64,000 nucleotides of DNA, from contig JARGSG010000058.1 of assembly GCA_030374805.1 (NCBI GenBank), positions 248,001-312,000 of the forward strand, written 5' to 3'. Of the stretch, positions 52,313 through 60,400 are shown one piece after another (within the stretch, counting starts at the first letter, position 1; each line of letters opens with the position of its first letter). The notes beneath the pieces were generated by a model. That model saw only the letters and a list, made by a program, of their open reading frames with translations, did not search any database and was not told the DNA's origin. This stretch comes from Gracilaria gracilis (lineage: Eukaryota > Rhodophyta > Florideophyceae > Gracilariales > Gracilariaceae). The position numbers and the translations under genes were made by a program.

Positions 52313-52775
52313 GTATTTGCACAACACCACATGCAGCTACATGTTCAGTGCCAACCCTACAGTCGTCCCCTTGAGACAGGGGATAGTTATTGCTCAAAAG
52401 CACCCCACAAAAAGTTAAATCACCAGAGCCACCCCTGCAGTCATCTCTTGAAGATCGGTATTAGGCAAAAGCACACGACATGGGGCTACATCATCAGTGC
52501 CACCCTCTACAGTCATCTCTTTGGGATAGGTTTTACTCAAGAGCATACCACATGAATATACAACATCAGTGCCAGTCCTACAGACATTTTTCTGAGATGG
52601 ATATTACTCAAGAGCACCTCAAATGGTGCTACATCATTAGTGTCAGCTGTACAGTCATCTGTGTGAGTTATTGTTGCTCAAGAGCACAACACCTGGGGCT
52701 ACATCGTTAGTGCAAGCCGTACAGTCATCTTTTCGAGATAGGAGATAGTTATTGCTCAATATCACACCACAGAAT
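52313..52775. repeat. 71-bp satellite, right arm
   Basis: Six to seven units continue the 43709-43981 array: blocks CACCACATGCAGCTACA, TACAGTCATCTSTTTGAG and ATTGCTCAAGAGCAC recur about every 71 bases with more divergence than the left arm. Part of the first unit overlaps the target duplication of the gypsy element. Confidence 0.85.
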
Positions 52776-52963
52776 AGTCTGGTAACCATGTCCGCCTGTG
52801 CTGCGTAAGTCTTTCATTACTAGTTCTTATTTGTTTACAAATCATGAAACTGACATCGTCTTCGTCTTCCTCCTCAACGATGCACAAGATTATTGGGAGA
52901 CTACCACGAATACTCCACGGTGTAAATGTGAATATTTCATGTGTCGAGCCGTCTAATACTCAC
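52776..52963. other. Short unassigned segment
   Basis: No frame or repeat recognised. Confidence 0.3.
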
Positions 52964-53232
52964 CAATGTGGAAGTTGAAGCTGCACTTGGTGGAAAACTC
53001 TCCATTTTGCCCTAGCGCGTCAAACTAGACACGATGGAATAGTAACTAGTAGTTCCTGCGCCACAAAACTAGGCGAACCAAACAATTTATTCCAAAATTT
53101 TAATTACTACATCTTGGTAAATATCGAAAAAATTAAGAAAGCAAACCAAGCAAAAATCTGCCAGAACATAGCCAAAAACTAGCACGCGCAAGAGACAAAC
53201 ATTTAACACTAAAAGACCGCAAGCAACGGAAA
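52964..53232. repeat. Dispersed repeat, copy 2
   Basis: Aligns with 22733-23050 in the same order of blocks: CCAATGTGGAA, CTTGGTGGAAAACT, CAAACTAG, TAGTTCCTGCGC, GGCGAACCAA, CAATTT and GCCAAAAACTAGCA. Compared with copy 1 it lacks short internal pieces. Confidence 0.55.
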
Positions 53233-54419
53233 TGGTGGTCGAAAGCCTGACCCAAAAGTAGAGCTCGGGATTGTACACGGTAGACGTCCACTCGAGGAAG
53301 GATAACCGGACGTTTACGGCGATACCATTGACCCCATGGGTGCATACCCGCCCGATGGCGAAATGCCTCCGTACGGTACGTAAGTTTTCCCTATCTCAGC
53401 GGTGTGTGAGTATCCGAACGGTATATTCTGACCGTGCGGTGAATTCGCAACCAAGTGATTACGACCGTACGGGACAGACGGGGGCGCGTGCGAAACCCGA
53501 GTTGCAAATTGCGCTGCATACCGACGCTGAACTGGCACTAACCCCAACACTGCCGGGCGGATAGTTCCCGGGTTTTACTCGGAGCCCTGCTCATCTGAAG
53601 GCTTGTTCGCAATACTCTTGGCCTGACGGATTGCAACGCCAACCAGTTCGTGTTCGGTATCCTTTCCAGCGCTTGTCTGCGACTCCTGCACGAGCTGCAA
53701 CAAAGCTGGTGCGTGTTACTCAGTCTGAGCGGCATCGCAATTACTGTTCCGTTCAAAGTTCATCACCTTTTATACGGAACCGGAGTCGGGACGCTCGCTC
53801 GAGAACCGACAACGGGAGTCACGGCGGGATTGCGCTACCAATGTCAACCAATGCTGCACACTGTATTATAGTCGAACCAGTCAGTAAAAATATATACAAG
53901 ATGGGTTGTTGGCCAGTGATGTGACAGTGCAGTTGCACAGCCACGTGTATGGTTTGGAGGTGGTTGCCGGACGGACTGATGAGTAGCACAAATATAAGAC
54001 GTGGAAGGTTGGCTCTCTACCGGGCTGTGGCAGTGGAAGTGGATCAATCGCACAGTAGCAATATGGCACGAAGACCCGATCTTCATTTTTAGCTCAGATC
54101 TCGCCGCCGCCTTGCAGTAATCTCGAACTATCTTCTGCCGAACATATTCCTTCTTACTTTGGATTGCCCCCAGACCGCACCCTATGTTCCCTCCCGAATT
54201 TTGTAGGGCCACCGTACCCTTTGCACGAGCCTGTACGTGGGTGGCATTACCAACTGTCCATTGTTCTCTAAACCCGACCCGTGCACAAAGGGTGCGAGTC
54301 ATCGTCCGCACGGAAAGATAAGTGAAGGTTTTATAGTTGAAAAAAACTCTACAAAGGACGCATCAGGCGCCCCTTTCGACGCCCAGTATCCGGTTTTGGT
54401 GGGCCGCCGCATATTTGGT
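53233..54419. other. Interval without a supported gene
   Basis: 53290-54330 holds only short frames. GGTACGTAAG and CGTACGG motifs recur at 53370 and 53465. Possibly a diverged LTR-type remnant; nothing recognisable. Confidence 0.35.
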
Positions 54420-54700
54420 ACATTTGGTACATTTTCCATTTGTCGTGTTTTGTACATTTGTAACTTGTAAAGTTAGGGGCATTTGGTACATTTTCCATTT
54501 GTCGTGTTTTGTACATTTGTAAAGTTTGGTGCATTTGGTACATTTTCCATTTGTCGTGTTTTGTACATTTGTAAAGTTTGGTGCATTTGGTACATTTGGT
54601 ACATTTGCAATTTGTGATGTTTGGTACATTTATTAGATTTGCTATTTTTCGTGTTTGGTACATTATCAAGTTGTCAAGTTTGGTGGATTTGCTATTTGTC
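54420..54700. repeat. T-rich minisatellite
   Basis: Units of 52-62 bases built on GGTACATTTTCCATTTGTCG, TGTTTTGTACATTTGTAA and a GTTTGGTGCATTT linker repeat three full times (54426, 54485, 54537), followed by shorter degenerate units made of TTTGGTACA up to about 54700. Confidence 0.85.
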
Positions 54701-55065
54701 GTCTTTGGAGACGCTTCTAGTGTTGGGTTTCGTGTGGTTGCTGCGTTTTGGAGTCGTCTTTTTGCGCATTTGATGTAATAAAGTTTGTGTTCTCTAGTGC
54801 ATCCGACGTTATTGTCCTGTCCTGCTGCATTTACTCTCTTATTCTTTGACTGAATTTTGGGGCTCTTTGGCCCCTAATCAACATCAATTAGGTCGGCCTA
54901 AGCCAGCCAGCCTGGATGCAGGTTGTATTTCTCTTGTAATTTGGAAGACGTGCATTCCTGCATTTACGGATTTTGTTCTCTGTAGTAAAAAAAGAAGGAC
55001 GTTTTACGCAAGTGTTCCTGCGAAAACCATTGCTGCTAAGAATCACTAGTGACCTGAACCAAAGA

Positions 55066-55307
55066 ATCAACCCTAAACTAGGAGTGCAACCCTAAACTAG
55101 GAGTGCAACGAAAAAATAGACATTCATTCATCCCCAACAACCCCCTAAAACCTCCAAACACAACAAATGAAAACCCCTAAACACAACAAATGAAAACCCC
55201 TAAACACAACACTGAAAGAACCCTAAAACCCCTAATCATCCCCTAAAAACCCCTAAACCCTAAAACCCCTAAACCCTAAACCCCTAAAACCCCTAAAACC
55301 CCTAAAG
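55066..55307 (+). repeat. Telomere-type C-strand repeats (5' side of the Penelope-like element)
   Basis: CCCTAAA, CCCCTAAA and CCCCTAAAA units in the plus direction, degenerate and interspersed with ACACAACAAATG at 55130-55215 and nearly pure from about 55220. They end exactly where the reverse transcriptase reading frame begins (CCTAAAGAGCGACC at 55301). The mixed 7-, 8- and 9-base units suggest a telomerase with a variable template copy or an old array. Confidence 0.9.
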
Positions 55308-55336
55308 AGCGACCTCCCTCCTTGCATCTAACATTG

Positions 55337-56929
55337 ATGCGAGGAATCAAGTACATCAAGAAGATGGGTTGGGTCGTCAAAGCAGCAGATAAGAACCTCG
55401 GGCTCACGCTAATGAGTCGCGAGTTCTATGACGACTTGGTGCATAAGGAGATTCACGAGGGTGCATTCTCTGAGGTCAGTTCCTTCCCCCATGAAGGGCT
55501 CCTCAGTAACCTCAAGATGATCCTTGACATATGCTTCCAGAAGCCTCGGTACATCAAGAAAATGATGAAGTATGCCGAGAGCGCCAAGGAACCAGCCCCC
55601 TTCTATGTACTACCGAAGATCCACAAGCCGACGGTCAAGTCTAGACCGATCACCGCCTCACATTCATATATCACAGGTGGTCTGTCTAGACAATTGAGTG
55701 CCCTCCTCAACAAAGAGGTGCTCAAGATACCAGCCATTTCAGTGAATAGCTGGCAGACCGTACGGCAATTGGAACATATACGCCTACCCTCGGACTGTGT
55801 CTTCCTGACATATGACGTGGAAAGGTGTTACCCCACAATCGACATCAAGGACGCCATTCGAGTGTTGGTCCGTGAACTACCCAAAGTGTTCATGGCTAAC
55901 AATGGCTTTTGGTGTCGAGTGCTACAGTTCATCATGAATCACAACTATGTTTTTGATGGACATGGGGTACATAGGCAGGTAATTGGAACAGCGACAGGGA
56001 CAGCAGTAGCCCCTGCTTTCGCTAACCTTTACTTGTTCTATAAGTTCCGAAGGATCTTCAAGGAATTTGTCAGAGGAGTTATCATAAATCGTCGTTACAT
56101 TGATGATGGACTGGTAATTACTCGGGACAGGGAGACTGCTGACAACCTCATGCAAAGGCTGAACACTTGTTCTAACCTGCGTATGACTTGGGATATCAGT
56201 AACAAGAAGGCAGTCTACCTGGACCTGGAGATACACAAAGGACGGAGGTTCTTCTTCCACAACATTGTGGATATACGGGTGTACACCAAGCCCATCTCCA
56301 AGTTCCTGTATCTCCACGGCAAATCCAACCATCCCACGCATACGTTCACCGGTATAGTCAAAGGAGAAATGATTCGATATCTCCGCAACACCAGTGATGA
56401 ACGTACGTGGAAGGCCAAGGTGGCTCGGCTATTCCGGATGCTGGCACAGCGAGGATACACTGGAAAGTATCTACGTGCCGCGCTGGACTATGTCAGCTAC
56501 CGTGACAGGGCGAAATACCTCGAACGAGCCACTCCGAAGGACCCGCCTTTTGGAGATCTGGTGAAGTGTCGATTCCACCCGCAACTGAAGGCTTATTGGC
56601 GCCAGCTGGAAAACTGGCTGGAATGCCAATTGCCACGTCATGGAATCCGAGGGAAATGGCCACGTGTCCTGCTGTACTTGCGGGGCGACAGTGTCAGCCG
56701 CCATGTCATCAGTGCCATACCATATTGTTATAAGTCTGCAGACTTGCTTAAAGGTGCGCACGGCCGCCCAGGAAAACGGATCGCTAAGAGGGCCAATACT
56801 CGCATAAGCCGAAAGCGTCAGATTCAAATTTACACCACGTTTTGGCATGATTTTTGGAAAATCAAAAACGTGGCACGCGCACCACGCAGCGCGATGACTT
56901 GTTGCAAATTCATAACGGACAAGTTGTAA
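55337..56929 (+). CDS. Penelope-like element reverse transcriptase
   Basis: The intact frame runs to TAA 56927-56929; the first ATG is 55337, and the frame is open back to 55280. Conserved segments in order: AADKNLGLTLMSREFYDDL (family KxADKN), FYVLPKIHKPTVKSRPITAS, FLTYDVERCYPTIDI (palm Asp), GTATGTAVAPAFANLYLFYK, RRYIDDGLVI (catalytic YIDD at 56096-56107), DLEIHKGRRFFF and RVYTKPISKFLYLHGKSNHP. These are signature Penelope-like features, closer to telomerase RT than to LTR RTs. The C-terminus ends in CCKFITDKL with no GIY-YIG motif. The protein's N-terminal extension is missing. With no stops or shifts it is the best-preserved gene in the window and looks recently active. An in-frame GAC at palm and YIDD are both intact. 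Confidence 0.92.
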   Translation: MRGIKYIKKMGWVVKAADKNLGLTLMSREFYDDLVHKEIHEGAFSEVSSFPHEGLLSNLKMILDICFQKPRYIKKMMKYAESAKEPAPFYVLPKIHKPTVKSRPITASHSYITGGLSRQLSALLNKEVLKIPAISVNSWQTVRQLEHIRLPSDCVFLTYDVERCYPTIDIKDAIRVLVRELPKVFMANNGFWCRVLQFIMNHNYVFDGHGVHRQVIGTATGTAVAPAFANLYLFYKFRRIFKEFVRGVIINRRYIDDGLVITRDRETADNLMQRLNTCSNLRMTWDISNKKAVYLDLEIHKGRRFFFHNIVDIRVYTKPISKFLYLHGKSNHPTHTFTGIVKGEMIRYLRNTSDERTWKAKVARLFRMLAQRGYTGKYLRAALDYVSYRDRAKYLERATPKDPPFGDLVKCRFHPQLKAYWRQLENWLECQLPRHGIRGKWPRVLLYLRGDSVSRHVISAIPYCYKSADLLKGAHGRPGKRIAKRANTRISRKRQIQIYTTFWHDFWKIKNVARAPRSAMTCCKFITDKL

Positions 56930-57005
56930 CGGCTGACAGGCATCGTTGGAACGATGACGAGGATGATTAGTTGTCTAGTTACGTACAACGGTAAGTAGGT
57001 TACGC

Positions 57006-57060
57006 GATACACGTGCAACATACACGTGCAATATACACGTGCATATACACGTGCAATGTA
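57006..57060. repeat. Four CACGTG palindromes in a short array
   Basis: CACGTG at 57010, 57023, 57036 and 57048, at 12-13-base steps, each in the form ATACACGTGCA. CACGTG is an E-box/G-box core for bHLH and bZIP factors. They lie 40 bases upstream of a TATA-like motif, so they may be enhancer sites of the element's promoter. Confidence 0.7.
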
Positions 57061-57090
57061 GAAGAGTAGAGCAGTGCTAGGGTATTTGGA

Positions 57091-57102
57091 GGCTATATAA
57101 GG
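57091..57102 (+). promoter_or_regulatory. TATA-like box in the element's 3' region
   Basis: GGCTATATAAGGGG (TATATA at 57094-57099), the best TATA match in this region, 55-60 bases upstream of the hammerhead. In Penelope-like elements the pseudo-LTR that ends one copy serves as promoter for the next, so a promoter here would transcribe a downstream copy, starting near 57125 and reading into the ribozyme. Prediction only. Confidence 0.5.
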
Positions 57103-57152
57103 GGCCCCGGACTCCCCTCCGGTCTCCTTCTCTCCTCCTCATCCCACCATCG

Positions 57153-57188
57153 GGCACTGAAGAGTCGTAAAGACGAAAGCGCTCTGCC
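57153..57188 (+). ncRNA. Hammerhead ribozyme (minimal, dimer-type stem III)
   Basis: All conserved parts occur in order in 36 bases: stem I GGCA (57153-57156); core CTGAAGA (57157-57163); stem II GTC (57164-57166), loop GTAAA, GAC (57172-57174); core GAAA (57175-57178); GCGC (57179-57182); TC (57183-57184) with cleavage expected after the C; stem I' TGCC (57185-57188). Stem III is A-U plus G-C with a two-base CG gap, too short for one molecule, but AGCGCT is self-complementary, so two copies could pair. Minimal dimeric hammerheads of this kind are known from Penelope-like elements and Terminons. Activity is not shown here. Confidence 0.75.
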
Positions 57189-57284
57189 AACCTTTCTCTC
57201 CCTCCCTTCCCCTCTCCCCTCCCCTCCCTTTCCCCCTCCCTTTCCGAAGACTCTCTAGTCTTTAAGCCGTCTCTCTCCCCCCCC

Positions 57285-57334
57285 TCCCTTTCATTCTGCG
57301 CGACGCTGCACACCCTCAACGCAGTTATTCAACC
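57285..57334 (+). repeat. 3' tail of the Penelope-like element, first copy
   Basis: A run of C then TCCCTTTCATTCTGCGCGAC, GCTGCACACCCTCAACGCAG and TTATTCAACC. It is followed by AAAACCCCTAAAACCCCTAA (57335-57356). Identical over 50 bases to the second copy. Confidence 0.9.
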
Positions 57335-57369
57335 AAAACCCCTAAAACCCCTAAATCCCCCCCCCCCCC
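57335..57369 (+). repeat. Telomere-type repeats and C run between the two tails
   Basis: AAAACCCCTAAAACCCCTAA then A/T and a run of about 13 C (57357-57369) before the second tail. The C run matches the polypyrimidine that precedes the first tail, so the second tail starts within the C-rich segment of the element. Confidence 0.85.
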
Positions 57370-57419
57370 TCCCTTTCATTCTGCGCGACGCTGCACACCC
57401 TCAACGCAGTTATTCAACC
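57370..57419 (+). repeat. 3' tail of the Penelope-like element, second copy
   Basis: All 50 bases are identical to 57285-57334. This could be a severely 5'-truncated second insertion of the same element, each joined to telomere repeats, or a local duplication. Confidence 0.9.
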
Positions 57420-57482
57420 TAAACCCCTAAAACCCCTAAACCCCTAAACCCTAAACCCCTAAACCCCTAAACCCCTAAACCA
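57420..57482 (+). repeat. Telomere-type C-strand repeats (3' side)
   Basis: Mostly CCCCTAAA units, with CCCTAAA and CCCCTAAAA, ending at CCCCTAAACCACTTGAGGC where the 466-bp satellite starts. On this strand the RNA 3' end would read CCCCTAAA, able to pair with the G-rich telomere overhang. Confidence 0.92.
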
Positions 57483-60400
57483 CTTGAGGCATGACGGAGC
57501 TTGCTTTGGACCTAATATATGCCTCGTGACCTCTCCCCTTCAGACCCCTAATACAAACCCCAATGCAAACCCAAACATAAACCTTAACGGTGTTTACAGA
57601 GGTAGTACCGGAAACACAGCCAACCATCGATTTTTCCCTTCAACATGTTCGTGGGGTAGTATGCATGGCCTACCCGAGGATAAAGATTAGTGAACTCGCC
57701 ACACTGGGCTTCACCCAAGTTTATCAGCACAAGGACTAGTGTTCTACGCTGATCCTGTCTTAGGGGTTTTTAGGGTTTTAGATGCAAGGCCCACTCGAGG
57801 ATAAAGATTTGTGAAGTCGCCATACTCTGCTTCACCCAAGTTTATCAGCACAAGGACTAGTGTTCTACGATGATCCTGTCTCCTGCAACCCATAGCACTT
57901 TTATTCATCGCAGGCCACTCCAATAGAGGTATAAAGCTATTTCAAGGCGGCTTCCATGTCGTGTAGAATGATCTACCTTCCCAAGCTCTACCATTAGCCT
58001 TGGAACAGTTTTTGTGAAATGCGCGCATTCTATTGAATTCACTGAAGCATGGCTTCTATGTGCAAACCACTTGAGGTATGACATAGCTTGGTTTTGACCT
58101 AATATATGCCTCGTAACCTCTCCCCTTGGGACCTTTAATACAAACCCCAATGCAAACCCAAACATAAACCTTAACGGTGTTTACAGAGGTAGTACCGGAA
58201 ACACAGCCAACCATCGATTTTTCCCTTCAACATGTTCCTGGGGTAGTATGCATGGCCTACCCGAGGATAAAGATTAGTGAACCCGCCACACTGGGCTTCA
58301 CCCAAGTTTATCAGCACAACGACTAGTGTTTTACGATGATCCTGTCTCTCGCAACCAATAGCACTTTTATTCATCGCAGGTCACTCCCATAGAGGTATAA
58401 AGCTATTTCAAGGCGACTTCCATGTCGTGTAGAATGATCTACCTTCCCAAACTCCACCATTAGCCATGGAACAGTTTTTGTGAAATGCGCGCATTTAATT
58501 GAATTCACTGAAGCATGGCTGCTGTGTGCAAACCACTTGAGGCATGACGGAGCTTGCTTTGGACCTAATATATGCCTCGTGACCTCTCCCCTTCGGACCC
58601 CTAATACAAACCCCAATGCAAACCCAAACATAAACCCCAACGGTGTTTACAGAGGTAATAACCGAAACACCGCCAACCATCGATTCTTCCCTTCAACATG
58701 TTCGTGCGATAGTATGCATGGCCTACCCGATGATGAAGATGAGTGAAGCCGCCACACTGGGCTTCACCCAAGTTTATCAGCACAAGGACTAGTGTTCTAC
58801 GATGATCCTGTCTCCTGCAACCCATAGCACTTTTATTCATCGCAGGTCACTCCCATAGAGGTATAAAGCTATTTCAAGGCGACTTCCATTGTCGTATAGA
58901 ATGATCTACCTTCCCAAACTCCACCATTAGCCATGGAACAGTTTTTGTGAAATGCGCGCATTCTAGTGAATTCACTGAAGCATGGCTGCTGTGTGCAAAC
59001 CACTTGAGGCATGACGGAGCTTGGTGTTGACCTAATATATGCCTCGTAACCTCTCCCCTTGGGACCCCTAATAAAAACCCCAATGCAAACCCAGACATAA
59101 ACCCTAACGGTGTTTACAGAGGTAGTACCCGAAACACAGCCAACCATCGATTTTTCCCTTCAACATGTTCGTGGGATAGTATGCATGGCCTACCCGAGGA
59201 TAAAGATTAGTGAACCCGCCACACTGGGCTTCACCCAAGTTTATCAGCACAACGACTAGTGTTTTACGATGATCCTGTCTCTCGCAACCAATAGCACTTT
59301 TATTCATCGCAGGTCACACCCATAGAGGTATAAAGCTATTTCAAGGCGGCTTCCATGTCGTGTAGAATGATCTACCTTCCCAAGCTCCACCATTAGCCTT
59401 GGAACAGTTTTTGTGAAATGTGCGCATTCTATTGAATTCACTGAAGCATGGCTTCTATGTGCAAACCACTTGAGGCATGACATAGCTTGGTTTTGACCTA
59501 ATATACGCCTCGTAACCTCTCCCCTTGGGACCCCTAATACAAACCCCAATGCAAACCCAAACATAAACCCCAACGGTGTTTACAGAGGTAATAACCGAAA
59601 CACCGCCAACCATCGATTCTTCCCTTCAACATGTTCGTGCGATAGTATGCATGGCCTACGCGATGATGAAGATGAGTGAAGCCGCCACACTGGGCTTCAC
59701 CCAAGTTTATCAGCACAACGACTAGTGTTCTACGATGATCCTGTCTCCTGCAACCCATAGCACTTTTATTCATCGCAGGCGACTCCAATGGAAATATAAA
59801 GCAATATTAAGGCGGCTTCCATGTCGTTCAAAGTTATCTACCTTCCCAAGCTCCACCATTAGCCTTGGAACAGTTTTTGTGAAATGCGCGCATTCTATTG
59901 AATTCACTGAAACATGGCTGCTGTGTGCAAACCACTTGAGGCATGACGGAGCTTGGTGTTGCCCTAATATATGCCTCGTAACATCTCCCCTTGGGACCCC
60001 TAATACAAACCCCAATGCAAACCCAGACATAAACCCTAACGGTGTTTACAGAGGTAGTACCCGAAACACAGCCAACCATCGTTTTTTCCCTTCAACATGT
60101 TCGTGGGATAGTATGCATGGCCTACCCGAGGATAAAGATTAGTGAAGTCGCCACATGGGCTTCACCCAAGTTTATCAGCACAAGGACTAGTGTTCCGCGA
60201 TGATCCTGTCTCCTGCAACCCATAGCACGTTTATTCATCGAAGGCCTCTCCAATAGAGGTATAAAACTTATTCAAGGCGGCTTCCATGTCGTGTAGAGTG
60301 ATCTACCTTCCCAAGCTCCACCATTAGCCTTGGAACAGTTTTTGTGAAATGCGCGCATTCTATTGAATTCACTGAAGCATGGCTGCTGTGTGCAAACCAC

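Larger units (their letters stand above)
55308..57334 (+). mobile_element. Telomere-associated Penelope-like element, 5'-truncated
   Basis: A Penelope-like reverse transcriptase with no GIY-YIG endonuclease domain is followed by 400 bases of non-coding DNA with a TATA-like motif, a hammerhead ribozyme and a C-rich 3' tail. Telomere-type repeats adjoin it at both ends, oriented as C-strand. This is the arrangement known for endonuclease-deficient Penelope-like elements (Athena, Coprina types) that insert at chromosome ends. The 5' side is cut off: the frame is open back to the junction at 55280 with no N-terminal region. Confidence 0.85.

Noticed and set aside
54348-54670. Lys/Cys/Thr-rich minus-strand frames (CTKCTKLYKCTK)
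   Set aside because: They come from the T-rich minisatellite and have no independent coding evidence.
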